64,000 nucleotides of DNA, from NCBI RefSeq assembly GCF_013359685.1, contig NZ_JABFMV010000007.1, positions 1-64,000 on the forward strand, given 5' to 3'. The position numbers and the translations under genes are program-made. Shown here piece after piece: positions 24,871 through 38,314 of the stretch (within the stretch, counting starts at the first letter, position 1; each line of letters opens with the position of its first letter). The notes beneath the pieces were generated by a model, which saw nothing but the letters and a program-made list of their open reading frames with translations, was not told the origin of the DNA and made no database searches. Source of the stretch: Leifsonia sp. C5G2. Lineage in GTDB: Bacteria; Actinomycetota; Actinomycetes; Actinomycetales; Microbacteriaceae.

Positions 24871-26482
24871 TCACATCGACGTCGTCCCTCCCCGGGAGGA
24901 CCCTGACGTCGTCCAGCCGAGACTCGGTCCCGTCGGCTGGTTGCGCTGGTTCTGGCGTCAGCTGACGAGCATGCGCACGGCGCTGTTCCTCCTGCTGCTG
25001 CTGGCGATCGCGGCCGTTCCCGGTTCGCTCGTGCCTCAGCGCAGCTCCGACCCGAACGGCGTCACGAAGTACTTCACCGACAACCCGCAGCTGGCGCCGG
25101 TGCTCGACAAGCTCCAGTTCTTCGACGTCTACACCTCTGTGTGGTTCTCGGCGATCTACCTGCTGCTGTTCGCCTCCCTCATCGGGTGCATCATCCCCCG
25201 CACGAAGCACCACTTCGACGCGATGCGCGCGAAGCCGCCAAAGACGCCGGTGCGGCTGACGCGCATGGCCGGCTTCCAGTCCCGCACGCTGCCGGAGGCC
25301 GTACGCGCGGACGCGCCGGACCCGATCCTGTCCGCGCGCGAGGTGTTGAAGGCGAACCACTATCGGGTGGCGCTCTATCAGGACGCGCGGTCCACGTCCG
25401 TCTCTGCCGAGCGCGGATACCTGCGCGAGACCGGCAACCTGGTGTTCCACATCGCCCTGCTCGGGGTGCTGCTCGCCATCGGCGTCGGCGGAGGCTTCGG
25501 CTACACCGGGCAGAAGATCGTGGTCGAGGGCCAGAGCTTCGTGAACAGCCTCCCCTCCTACAACTCGTTCAACCCGGGGCGGTTCTTCAGCGACGCCTCC
25601 CTCGCGCCGTTCTCGATCGCCGTGGACAAACTCGACGTGCAGTACGAGACCAAGAACCGGGATGCGATCGGGACGCCTCTGGACTACACCGCCCACGTGA
25701 AGACCACGGGCCCGGGGGATACGACCTCCGACACGACGATCAAGGTGAACGACCCTCTCGCGATCGGTGGCACGAACGTCTACCTGCTCGGAAACGGATA
25801 CGCGCCGACCATCACGGTCAAGAACACGGCGGGCAAGGTCGTCTTCAACGACTCGGTCCCCTTCATCCCGCAGGCCGACCCGAACCTCACCTCGCTCGGC
25901 TTCGTCAAGATCCCGGATGGGCTGAAGGAGCAGGTCGGCATGATCGGCTTCTTCTACCCGACGGTCACCGCGAGCGAGACGGCGAAGGGGGCGCTGGCGT
26001 CGAAGTTCCCGGGGCTGGAGGACCCGGTGCTGAGTCTCAACGTGTACGCAGGGGACCTCGGCGTCGACGACGGCGTCCCGCAATCCGTGTACAGCCTCAA
26101 CACCGACACGCTGGAGCAGCTGGCCGGACCGCCGACGAAGACCAAGGCCCTCGAGCTCAAGCCTGGCCAGACAGTGGAGCTGCCCAACAAGCTGGGGACC
26201 ATCACGCTCGACGGGGTGAAGCGGTTCGCCACCCTCGAGGTGCACCACGACCCCGCACAGGTGTGGGTGCTCGTCTTCGCGGTGCTCATCCTCGCCGGCC
26301 TGCTGACATCCCTGTTCGTGCCACGTCGCCGGCTGTGGATCAAGGCGATCGAGAACGGGGACGGGTCCCTCACCCTCGAGTACGCCGGGCTCGCGCGCGG
26401 CGACGACCCCAATCTCCTGGCCGCGGTCACCGCCGTGGCGGATCAGCATTCTCATGCCCTGACCGGGCGCCCGACGACTTAG
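24854..26482 (+). CDS. resB: Cytochrome c biogenesis protein ResB
   Basis: Part of the system II (Ccs) heme export and cytochrome c synthetase complex, 542 aa. Typical opening WLRWFWRQLTSMRTALFLLLLLAIAAVP..SLVPQR, a second helix pair, then a helix near residue 200 (LVFHIALLGVLLAIGVG), a large extracytoplasmic domain of about 240 residues, and a final helix (VWVLVFAVLILAGLLTSLFVP). The TTG at 24854 is needed to include the conserved N-terminus; CCAAGG lies just upstream. The stop TAG is part of the -10 hexamer for ccsB. Confidence 0.9.
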   Translation: MSRPSDHIDVVPPREDPDVVQPRLGPVGWLRWFWRQLTSMRTALFLLLLLAIAAVPGSLVPQRSSDPNGVTKYFTDNPQLAPVLDKLQFFDVYTSVWFSAIYLLLFASLIGCIIPRTKHHFDAMRAKPPKTPVRLTRMAGFQSRTLPEAVRADAPDPILSAREVLKANHYRVALYQDARSTSVSAERGYLRETGNLVFHIALLGVLLAIGVGGGFGYTGQKIVVEGQSFVNSLPSYNSFNPGRFFSDASLAPFSIAVDKLDVQYETKNRDAIGTPLDYTAHVKTTGPGDTTSDTTIKVNDPLAIGGTNVYLLGNGYAPTITVKNTAGKVVFNDSVPFIPQADPNLTSLGFVKIPDGLKEQVGMIGFFYPTVTASETAKGALASKFPGLEDPVLSLNVYAGDLGVDDGVPQSVYSLNTDTLEQLAGPPTKTKALELKPGQTVELPNKLGTITLDGVKRFATLEVHHDPAQVWVLVFAVLILAGLLTSLFVPRRRLWIKAIENGDGSLTLEYAGLARGDDPNLLAAVTAVADQHSHALTGRPTT

Positions 26483-26485
26483 GCT
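26480..26485 (+). promoter_or_regulatory. Leaderless -10 for ccsB overlapping the resB stop
   Basis: TAGGCT lies exactly 6 nt before the ccsB GTG and its first three bases are the resB stop codon. It would allow ccsB to be transcribed separately from the rest of the operon. Confidence 0.45.
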
Positions 26486-26491
26486 GGCATC

Positions 26492-27556
26492 GTGACCGAA
26501 ACCCTCGCTCAACTCTCGACCGTGTTCTTGTACGCGGCGATGGGACTCTATGCAGCGGCGTTCATCGCCTTCGCACTCGACCTCGCCCGGCGGGGGGCGA
26601 GAGCGACGGCGGCCGAGGCCGCGGTGGTGCCGAGTGCGGTCGCGCGGCGGGCCGAGGCGTCCACTCCGGCGGGGGCGCCCACGACCACGATCATCGGCGA
26701 CGGACCGGGGGATCCGTCCCCGCCGTCCTCGGCGCTCGGCCGACTGTCATCCCGGATCAGCTCGAAGGTCGAAGACGACCTCGTCAACGGATCGGCGAAC
26801 TCGGCCTCGATGAGGTGGGCCTTCGTGCTGACCATCGTCGGCTTCGCCTTCCACCTCGTCGCGGTCGTGCTGCGCGGCATCGCGGCAGCGCGGGTCCCGT
26901 GGGCGAACATGTGGGAGTTCTCGATGACGGGGACCCTGGTGATCATCGGGGTGTTCCTGGTCGCCAATCTCAAGTGGCAGATCAAGTACATCGGCACCTT
27001 CGTCCTCGGGCTGGTCCTCGTGCTGCAGGGCATCGCGCTGTTGCGGTACTACGTGCCGGTGGTGCCGCTTCAGCCGGCGCTCCAGTCGTACTGGCTCGTC
27101 ATCCACATCATCGTGGCCGTGCTCGGCACGGCGTTCTTCGCTCTCGGGTTCGCCCTGTCGGGTCTGCAACTGTTGCAGTACCGACGCGAACGGCAGGTCG
27201 CGGAGTCGCGGCCGCAGCAGTTCAGGTTCCTCGCGACCCTTCCGAACTCGGTGGTGCTGGAGAACCTGGCGTACCGGATCAACATCGTGGGCTTCATCGC
27301 CTGGACCTTCACGCTCATCGCCGGCGCGATCTGGGCCGAGAAGGCGTGGGGCCGGTATTGGGGGTGGGACACCAAGGAGGTGTGGACCTTCATCATCTGG
27401 GTGATCTATGCCGGATACATCCACGCGCGTGCGACGCGCGGCTGGCGTGGATCGCGTTCCGCATGGCTGGCGATCATCGGATTCGCCGCGGTGCTGTTCA
27501 ACTTCGGCATCGTGAACGTGTTCTTCCACGGGCTCCACGCCTACTCGGGTCTGTGA
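26492..27556 (+). CDS. ccsB: c-type cytochrome biogenesis protein CcsB (CcsA/ResC type)
   Basis: Heme-handling membrane protein of 354 aa that forms the cytochrome c synthetase with ResB. It has about eight helices, with a polar loop at residues 40-100. The extracytoplasmic tryptophan-rich WWD-type segment is WGRYWGWDTKEVWTFIIWV near residue 290, flanked by histidines (VIHIIVAVLG, IHARATRGW) of the type that ligate heme. Another conserved segment is PWANMWEFSMTGTL. The GTG at 26492 has TAGGCT 6 nt upstream. It ends the operon; a strong terminator follows 22 bp downstream. Confidence 0.92.
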   Translation: MTETLAQLSTVFLYAAMGLYAAAFIAFALDLARRGARATAAEAAVVPSAVARRAEASTPAGAPTTTIIGDGPGDPSPPSSALGRLSSRISSKVEDDLVNGSANSASMRWAFVLTIVGFAFHLVAVVLRGIAAARVPWANMWEFSMTGTLVIIGVFLVANLKWQIKYIGTFVLGLVLVLQGIALLRYYVPVVPLQPALQSYWLVIHIIVAVLGTAFFALGFALSGLQLLQYRRERQVAESRPQQFRFLATLPNSVVLENLAYRINIVGFIAWTFTLIAGAIWAEKAWGRYWGWDTKEVWTFIIWVIYAGYIHARATRGWRGSRSAWLAIIGFAAVLFNFGIVNVFFHGLHAYSGL

Positions 27557-27578
27557 TCGACCCGGTCCACCCGTGATC

Positions 27579-27616
27579 GAACCCCCTCGGAGGCCGCCGG
27601 CTTCTGGAGGGGGTTC
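27579..27616 (+). terminator. Rho-independent terminator after ccsB
   Basis: GAACCCCCTC (27579-27588) pairs perfectly over 10 bp with GAGGGGGTTC (27607-27616), followed by TGTCGTTT. It separates the cytochrome operon from the rRNA promoters. Confidence 0.8.
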
Positions 27617-27699
27617 TGTCGTTTCGGGACGACCTGGCGCTGAAGACCCGCGGAATCTCGCGGAAGTCAAGCGCGACACGCCCGGGATGAGGGCTGAAT

Positions 27700-27728
27700 T
27701 TGCGAGGCCCGGGAGGCCTGCGTAAAGT
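27700..27728 (+). promoter_or_regulatory. rRNA operon promoter candidate P1
   Basis: TTGCGA (27700-27705) and TAAAGT (27723-27728) with a 17-bp spacer, about 520 bp upstream of 16S. It is the most distal of three candidate promoters. Confidence 0.55.
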
Positions 27729-27818
27729 ACTTACTTGTCACCCCAAAGGTGCGGGAGAGCGGAAGAGCTCCCCGGCCTCAAGCGGGACCAAATCCAAAGC
27801 CTAGCGGCAAATCTGAAC

Positions 27819-27848
27819 TTGAATTAGTTCGCTTGCTGCGCTTAGGAT
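27819..27848 (+). promoter_or_regulatory. rRNA operon promoter candidate P2
   Basis: TTGAAT (27819-27824) and TAGGAT (27843-27848) with an 18-bp spacer, in the AT-richer stretch upstream of 16S. Confidence 0.5.
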
Positions 27849-27944
27849 TAACACCCACTCACTGAGCAGGTCTAACCGGTCTGGATCGTGTGATTCGGTC
27901 GTGCCCACCACATATCGGGCCGACGAGGAACACGGAACGCCGAC

Positions 27945-27972
27945 TTGACAAACTGACTGAGAGTGGTAAGGT
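27945..27972 (+). promoter_or_regulatory. rRNA operon promoter candidate P3
   Basis: Perfect -35 TTGACA (27945-27950) and TAAGGT (27967-27972) with a 16-bp spacer. This is the strongest match of the three, placing the transcript start near 27979, about 270 nt before mature 16S. Confidence 0.7.
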
Positions 27973-28030
27973 AGAGAAGTTGCCTCGCAGAGACAGCCGG
28001 AAGGTTGAAAAGCGAGAGCGTCCGATCCTT

Positions 28031-28061
28031 GAGAACTCAACAGCGTGCACAATGTCAAATG
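28031..28061 (+). other. 16S rRNA leader processing element
   Basis: GAGAACTCAACAG (28031-28043) resembles the conserved element found before 16S in actinobacterial rRNA leaders. The following GCACAATGTCAA (28047-28058) can pair with TTGACATTGGTGC (29850-29862) in the 16S-23S spacer, with one bulged base. This would form the long-range stem from which pre-16S is cut. The rest of 27979-28246 is AT-rich leader without a gene. Confidence 0.5.
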
Positions 28062-28246
28062 CCAAACAACCTCGGCATTGACCTTCTAGACACAGTCTAC
28101 TGGTCGATGCGAGATTCCTTTGGATTAGAAACAGAATGTCAGTAGATATTCGAAACTAGTCAAGACAAACTCGCAGTACGAAGGCACATTTCCTGCCTGA
28201 GTCTGCACTATGTTTCCGGTCGCTTGCGACTTGGAGCTAAACATTT

Positions 28247-33312
<5,066 letters not shown>

Positions 33313-33360
33313 ACCACTCTCATAAACGTTGTAAGGCAGCTATGAGGGGCCAAGATTGTT

Positions 33361-33381
33361 CGCGTCCACTATGTGGTTCTC
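33361..33381 (+). other. 23S processing stem, 3' arm
   Basis: In the 130-nt spacer between 23S and 5S, CGCGTCCACTATGTGGTTCTC-type sequence is the reverse complement of 30050-30070 apart from two wobble pairs. It closes the 23S precursor stem. Confidence 0.7.
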
Positions 33382-33442
33382 GATGTACGGTCGAGAACTG
33401 ATTCGAGCTAACGCTCGACGTTCACTTTGATACATCAATAGT

Positions 33443-33560
33443 GTTTCGGCGGCCATAGCGAGAGGGAAACGCCCGGTTACATTCCGAACCCGGAAGCTAA
33501 GACTCTCTGCGCCGATGGTACTGCAGGGGGGACCCTGTGGGAGAGTAGGACACCGCCGGA
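33443..33560 (+). rRNA. rrf: 5S ribosomal RNA
   Basis: About 118 nt. The terminal helix is formed by GTTTCGGCGG at the 5' end and CCGCCGGA at the 3' end. Internal conserved features include CCATAGCG, GAAACGCCCGG, CATTCCGAACCCGGAAG and GGGAGAGTAGGACA. Ends are approximate by 1-3 nt. Confidence 0.93.
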
Positions 33561-33572
33561 CTTCTTTGTGAG

Positions 33573-33600
33573 ATGGCCACCCAGTGATGGGTGGCCATTT
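33573..33600 (+). terminator. Terminator of the rRNA operon
   Basis: ATGGCCACCCA (33573-33583) and TGGGTGGCCAT (33588-33598) form a perfect 11-bp stem with a GTGA loop, ending in a short T-run (TTT). It lies 12 nt after 5S and before the next coding gene. Confidence 0.85.
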
Positions 33601-33671
33601 CGCGTTAACGGGGTCGTACAGTTCCGAAGCAGTGGCGGCGATCGACCCCGCCGATTTCGACAGGAGAAGCC

Positions 33672-35330
33672 GTGAGCGAGACACCGGCAGACGACAACAC
33701 CCGTAACGACCGCGACGGTCGCGGTTCGCAGTCGAACCGCCCGGAGCGCAGCGATGGGCGACGCCCGTCCAGCAGCTCGTCCGGCGGAAGGCCGCGCGCG
33801 GGTGGCGCGTCGAGGGATCGCTCGGCGGCGGCTGGCGGCGGATCGTGGCGTGGCGGTCGCCCGTCCGGATCCGGCGACGGCGAGAACCGCCGCGGCGGAG
33901 GATCGAGGCCGGACCGCGGGTACCGCGGCCGCGACGACCAGGGCGCGAGCCGGACCCGTGATGGCCAGCGCGACGGCGGGTACCGGGGGCGGGACGGCAA
34001 GTCTGGTGGTCACGACCGTCGCGATGGCCAGGGCGGCGGCGGATACCGCGGCCGCGACGGCCAGCGGGCTGACGGCTATCGTGCTCGCGACGGCCAGAGT
34101 GGCGGCGGATACCGTGGGCGTCCCGGTCAGGGCGCCGGTGCATCCCGGGACCGCGATGGTCAAGGCGGCGGCTACCGTGGCCGCGACGGCAAGGGATCCG
34201 GCGGATACCGCGGACGCGACGGTCAGGGCGCGGGCTATCGGGGACGCGACGGTCAGGGCGGCGGTTACCGCGGGCGCGACGATCGGGGCGCAGCGCCCCG
34301 ACGCGACGGGGAGGGAAGGCCTCAGCGCTCTGGAGGCTCGCGTGACGGTCGACCGCCGCAGGGCGAGCGCAAGCCGTGGTCGGCGGGATCGCGGGCGGGC
34401 GCTCCGCGCCGCGACGACAAGCTGTGGACCCGTGACGGACGCCCCGCGCGCGGTGACCGCGACGCTCGCGACCAGGACACCCGGAGCGAGGAGGAGTTCC
34501 GGCTGTCGCGGGAACTGCAGTCGGTTCGTCCGCGCCACGACGATCCTGACATCCCGGACGACGTGCAGGCCCGCGACCTTCCCGGCGAGGCTCGCGTCGA
34601 ACTCAAGACGCTGAGCAAGGACAACTCGGACTGGGTGGCGAAGCACCTCGTGATGGCCGGCCGCCTGATCGAGACCGATCCGGTCGCGGCTCACAATCAC
34701 GCGCTGTCCGCCGCGCGTCGGGCGGGCAGGGTGGCCGTGGTTCGTGAGACGTTGGCGATCACCGCGTACGCCACCGGCGACTTCGCGCTCGCCCTCCGCG
34801 AGCTCCGCACGTATCGCCGCATCTCCGGCTCGAACGACCAGCTGCCGCTGATGGTCGACAGCGAGCGCGGCGTGGGCCGCCCCGATCGGGCGCTCGAGCT
34901 GGGTCGCTCGGTCGACCGTGCGACCCTCCACGCCGACGTGCAGGTATCGCTCGCGATCGCCATGTCGGGCGCCCGCCTCGACCTCGGTCAGCCGGAGGCC
35001 GCACTCGCCGAGCTAGAGATCCCGCAGCTCGACCCCGACCGCGCGTTCAGCTACAGCGCGGACCTGTTCCACGCGTACGCCGAGGTTCTCGAGGAGCTCG
35101 GCCGGACTGCGGACGCCGAAGGCTGGCGCGAGCGGGCGGCCAGAGCGGAGGAGGCCCTGGTCGAGGCCGGCCTGATGGACGAGCACGAGACCGTCGACAT
35201 CGTCGAGGAGGAGCTCGACCTCGTCGAGGCCGAGGAGGAGCCCGCAGCTGAGGACGAGCAGGGTGTGGAGGCGTCCGCGCCCGACGAGGAGGATGAGCCC
35301 GACGATGGCACTGTTCCGACGGAGCACTGA
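33672..35330 (+). CDS. RG-repeat protein with TPR-like domain and acidic tail
   Basis: A 552-residue protein in three sections. Residues 1-290 are low-complexity and very rich in Arg, Gly, Asp and Ser; nine copies of a G-Y-R-G-R-D-G-Q-type unit lie between residues 83 and 206. Residues about 300-500 form an all-helical, TPR-like domain (HLVMAGRLIETDPVAAHNHALSAARRAGR, ALRELRTYRRISGSN), similar to the actinobacterial TPR protein found beside HAD-IIA phosphatases. The last 45 residues are strongly acidic. The GTG start has AGGAGAAG 4-5 nt upstream. The gene begins 72 bp after the rRNA terminator and overlaps the HAD gene. RG-rich tails often bind RNA; that role here is inferred. Confidence 0.8.
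   Translation: MSETPADDNTRNDRDGRGSQSNRPERSDGRRPSSSSSGGRPRAGGASRDRSAAAGGGSWRGGRPSGSGDGENRRGGGSRPDRGYRGRDDQGASRTRDGQRDGGYRGRDGKSGGHDRRDGQGGGGYRGRDGQRADGYRARDGQSGGGYRGRPGQGAGASRDRDGQGGGYRGRDGKGSGGYRGRDGQGAGYRGRDGQGGGYRGRDDRGAAPRRDGEGRPQRSGGSRDGRPPQGERKPWSAGSRAGAPRRDDKLWTRDGRPARGDRDARDQDTRSEEEFRLSRELQSVRPRHDDPDIPDDVQARDLPGEARVELKTLSKDNSDWVAKHLVMAGRLIETDPVAAHNHALSAARRAGRVAVVRETLAITAYATGDFALALRELRTYRRISGSNDQLPLMVDSERGVGRPDRALELGRSVDRATLHADVQVSLAIAMSGARLDLGQPEAALAELEIPQLDPDRAFSYSADLFHAYAEVLEELGRTADAEGWRERAARAEEALVEAGLMDEHETVDIVEEELDLVEAEEEPAAEDEQGVEASAPDEEDEPDDGTVPTEH
33918..34289 (+). repeat. In-frame degenerate repeat coding for GYRGRDGQ units
   Basis: Nine degenerate copies of a 24-45 bp unit coding for G-Y-R-(G/A)-R-(D/P)-X-X (residues 83-206 of the RG protein). 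Units are irregularly spaced and interspersed with related S-R-(D/T)-R-D-G-Q blocks. The DNA is prone to slippage, so copy number may vary between strains. Confidence 0.8.
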
Positions 35331-36324
35331 GATGCGCACGCCGCTCGACGGTGTCGACCTGGTCCTCGCGGATCTCGACGGCGTCGTCTACAAGGGCCCT
35401 GACGCCATCCCTCACGCCGTCGGCAGCCTCAACGCCGTCGCTGAAACCGTGCGAGTCGGTTACATTACGAACAACGCGTCGCGCACGGATGCGGCCGTCG
35501 CCGGTCATCTCAGCGACCTCGGCCTCCACGTCCAGCCGTCAGATGTCGTCACCTCACCACAGGCGGCCGTGAGGCTGCTGGGCCAGCACGTCCCCGCCGG
35601 GTCGGCCGTCCTGGTGGTCGGCGGCGACGGGCTCGTCGACGAGGTGCAGAAGGGCGGCTTCACGGTCACCCGCTCCGCCGACGACGATCCGGCAGCCGTG
35701 ATCCAGGGCTTCGCGCCGGAGGTCGGCTGGGAGCAGCTGGCCGAGGCCGCCTTCGCGTTGCAGGGGCGGACCGATGCCGAACGACCGTGGATCGCGACGA
35801 ACACCGACTGGACCATCCCGGTCAAGCGAGGCATCGCCCCGGGGAACGGCACGCTCGTCTCGGCCGTGCACACGGCGGTCGGGCGCCTGCCGATCGTCGC
35901 AGGGAAGCCCGAGCGGGCCATCTTCGACGAGGCGGTCGCTCGTTTCGGTGCGCACAAGCCGCTGTTCATCGGCGACCGCCTCGACACCGACGTGCTCGGT
36001 GCGAACCGCGCCGGCATCGACTCGGTGCTGGTGCTGACCGGCATCGACCGGGCCAAGCAGCTGCTCGCCGCGGACGCCGACTCCCGGCCCACGTACATGC
36101 TGGAGGACCTGCGCGGCCTCAGCGAGCCGTACCCCGAGGTTCGGACCGCGCGGAACGGCGCCGTGACCGTTCGGCACGCGACCGTGGCGATCGAGGGCAA
36201 CGAGGTCTGCATCCTCTCGGAGGGTTCGGACGAGGTCGACCTGCTGCGCGCGGCGTGTGCGGCGATCTGGGGTTCCGGGCGGCCGATCTACGCGCTCGAG
36301 GTTCCGGAGCGCCTCTACACCTGA
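35305..36324 (+). CDS. HAD-IIA family phosphatase
   Basis: Haloacid dehalogenase phosphatase of 339 aa. The nucleophile motif LADLDGVVYKG (Asp23, Asp25) is intact, with YITNNASRT as motif 2 and FIGDRLDTDVLGANRAG as motif 4; GKPERAIFDEAV supplies the lysine. The closest known relative by context is mycobacterial Rv1692, described as a glycerol-3-phosphate phosphatase and also preceded by a TPR-type gene. A C-terminal extension of about 70 residues follows the core. ATG 35305 lies within the end of the upstream gene (26-bp overlap, GAGGAGG upstream); ATG 35332 is a possible alternative. Confidence 0.85.
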   Translation: MALFRRSTEMRTPLDGVDLVLADLDGVVYKGPDAIPHAVGSLNAVAETVRVGYITNNASRTDAAVAGHLSDLGLHVQPSDVVTSPQAAVRLLGQHVPAGSAVLVVGGDGLVDEVQKGGFTVTRSADDDPAAVIQGFAPEVGWEQLAEAAFALQGRTDAERPWIATNTDWTIPVKRGIAPGNGTLVSAVHTAVGRLPIVAGKPERAIFDEAVARFGAHKPLFIGDRLDTDVLGANRAGIDSVLVLTGIDRAKQLLAADADSRPTYMLEDLRGLSEPYPEVRTARNGAVTVRHATVAIEGNEVCILSEGSDEVDLLRAACAAIWGSGRPIYALEVPERLYT

Positions 36325-36343
36325 CGCCTTCCGGGCACTCGAC

Positions 36344-37336
36344 TCAGAGCGCGGTCGTCCGTTCGACGAGGCGGTAGCACCGGCGTACCCGGTCGAGCCA
36401 CCAGGCCGTGCGGTCCTCGTCGGCGCTGAGCGCGTCCAATCGTGCCGACGACACCGCCGGGCGCACTACCGGGATGGCGCCGTCGCGCGGCAGGAGGGGC
36501 TCGTCGGCCACATCCTGCACGAACATCGCGACGGTGCCCAGGCCGCAGTCGAACTCGAGCTCCGGGAGGGTCGCCGCGAGGTGTGCTCCCATCGCGATTC
36601 CTACCGAGGTGTCGATCGCGCTGGAGACCACTGCCGGCAGGCCGGCCGCAGCGACGATGCGGCTCGCGGAGTGGACGCCGCCGAGAGGCTGGGCCTTCAC
36701 CACGAGGACGTCCGCTGCACCGGCCCGAGCGACGGCGAGGGGGTCGGCCGCCTTGCGGACGCTCTCGTCGGCGGCGACCGGGATCCCCATGTAGTGGATG
36801 CGGCGGCGCAGCTCGGCCAGGTCGTCGACCGTCGCGCACGGCTGCTCGACGTACTCGAGGTCGAACGGCGCGAGCGCGTGGACCGCGTGCTCGGCCTCGT
36901 CGAGGTTCCACAGGGCGTTGGCGTCGACGCGGATGCGCCCCTCCGGCCCGAGTGCGTCGCGGACCGCTCGGACGCGTGCCACGTCGTCGGCGAGAGTCTG
37001 TCCCGGCTCGGCGACCTTGACCTTGGCGGTACGTGCGCCAGGGTACCGAGCGAGGACGGAGGCGACCTGTTCCGCTTCGACGGCCGGGATCGTGGCGTTG
37101 ACCGGGATGCTGTCCCGGAGGGGCGGCGGCGTCGCGCGCCAGCCGAAGTCGATCGCGGCGTGCAGCCAGGCGGAAGCCTCGGCGTCGTCGTACTCGACGA
37201 ACGGGGAGAACTCGGTCCAGCCTTCCGGTCCTTCGAAGAGGACGGCCTCGCGCACCGTGATCCCGCGGAACCGCGTCGTCATCGGCAGCGACACGACCCG
37301 CGAAGTTGATAACAGGCCGGCGAGCTCGGGCAACAT
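36344..37336 (-). CDS. menC: o-succinylbenzoate synthase
   Basis: Dehydrates SHCHC to o-succinylbenzoate in menaquinone synthesis. The 330-residue enolase-superfamily protein shows the catalytic lysine pair in AKVKVAEPG, metal ligands in RVDANALW, YVEQPC and AADESVR, and the second-side lysine in VVKAQPLGG. The start at 37336 gives the conserved N-terminus MLPELAGLLSTSRVVSLPM; an internal ATG at 37282 would remove it. It diverges from menB with 56 bp between starts. It is the only men gene of the cluster on the minus strand. Confidence 0.9.
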   Translation of the reverse strand: MLPELAGLLSTSRVVSLPMTTRFRGITVREAVLFEGPEGWTEFSPFVEYDDAEASAWLHAAIDFGWRATPPPLRDSIPVNATIPAVEAEQVASVLARYPGARTAKVKVAEPGQTLADDVARVRAVRDALGPEGRIRVDANALWNLDEAEHAVHALAPFDLEYVEQPCATVDDLAELRRRIHYMGIPVAADESVRKAADPLAVARAGAADVLVVKAQPLGGVHSASRIVAAAGLPAVVSSAIDTSVGIAMGAHLAATLPELEFDCGLGTVAMFVQDVADEPLLPRDGAIPVVRPAVSSARLDALSADEDRTAWWLDRVRRCYRLVERTTAL

Positions 37337-37392
37337 TCCACAAGTTTTGCACGCGAGGGCCGGGGCGGAACCCCGAACCGTAGTCTGGATCC

Positions 37393-38304
37393 ATGCAAGC
37401 GGACGTCTCAGAACTCTTCGACCCCGGCGCCTGGCGGGAGGTCCCCGGCTTCGACGGGCTGACCGACATCACCTACCACCACGATCTCAGCGGACGGATC
37501 GCCCGGGTGGCGTTCAACCGGCCCGAGGTGCGCAATGCCTTCCGGCCGCACACGGTCGACGAGTTGTACGCCACGCTCGAGGATGCGCGCACCAACTCGG
37601 CGATCGGGGTCGTGCTCCTCACGGGCAACGGGCCGAGTCCGAAAGACGGCGGCTGGGCGTTCTGCTCGGGAGGCGACCAGCGCATCCGCGGGCGCGACGG
37701 CTACAAGTATGCGGAGGGCGAGACGGCGTCGAGCATCGATGCGGCACGGGGCGGCCGGCTGCACATCCTCGAGGTGCAGCGTCTCATCCGCTTCATGCCC
37801 AAGGTCGTGATCGCCGTCGTCCCCGGGTGGGCGGCGGGGGGCGGCCATTCGCTGCATGTGGTGTGCGACCTGACGATCGCGAGTGAGGAGCACGGCCGGT
37901 TCAAGCAGACGGATGCCGACGTCGGCTCGTTCGACGCCGGGTACGGGTCTGCGTACTTCGCCCGGCAGGTGGGGCAGAAGTTCGGCCGGGAGGTGTTCTT
38001 CCTCGCCCGGGAGTACTCGGCTCAGCGCGCCTACGAGAGGGGAGCGGTGAATGCCGTCGTACCGCACGCCGAGCTCGAGACGGTCGCGCTGGAGTGGGCG
38101 AACGAGATCCTCACGAAGTCGCCGACCGCGATCCGGATGCTCAAGTACGCCTTCAACGCCGTCGACGACGGACTGGTCGGTCAGCAGCTGTTCGCCGGAG
38201 AGGCGACGCGGCTGGCCTACGGCACCGACGAAGCGGTCGAGGGGCGCGACGCGTTCCTGCAGAAGCGGGAGCCGGACTGGTCGCCGTTCCCGTGGCAGTA
38301 CTGA
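37393..38304 (+). CDS. menB: 1,4-dihydroxy-2-naphthoyl-CoA synthase
   Basis: Crotonase-family enzyme of 303 aa that closes the naphthoquinone ring from OSB-CoA. Conserved segments include ARVAFNRPEVRNAFRP, WAFCSGGDQRIRG (oxyanion hole), VVPGWAAGGGHSLHVVCDLTIAS and DADVGSFDAGYGSAYFARQVGQ, all characteristic of MenB rather than general enoyl-CoA hydratase. TAGTCT lies exactly 6 nt before the ATG, so it is probably leaderless. menE follows after 10 bp. Confidence 0.94.
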   Translation: MQADVSELFDPGAWREVPGFDGLTDITYHHDLSGRIARVAFNRPEVRNAFRPHTVDELYATLEDARTNSAIGVVLLTGNGPSPKDGGWAFCSGGDQRIRGRDGYKYAEGETASSIDAARGGRLHILEVQRLIRFMPKVVIAVVPGWAAGGGHSLHVVCDLTIASEEHGRFKQTDADVGSFDAGYGSAYFARQVGQKFGREVFFLAREYSAQRAYERGAVNAVVPHAELETVALEWANEILTKSPTAIRMLKYAFNAVDDGLVGQQLFAGEATRLAYGTDEAVEGRDAFLQKREPDWSPFPWQY

Positions 38305-38314
38305 GGAGCGAGCC

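Noticed and set aside
28031-28043. GAGAACT motif as a promoter element
   Set aside because: It recurs before 23S in the same transcript, which fits RNA processing or antitermination better than transcription initiation.
33918-34289. CRISPR-like array of short repeats
   Set aside because: The repeats are irregular, in frame, have no unique spacers, and code for a Gly-Tyr-Arg repeat in a clear gene.
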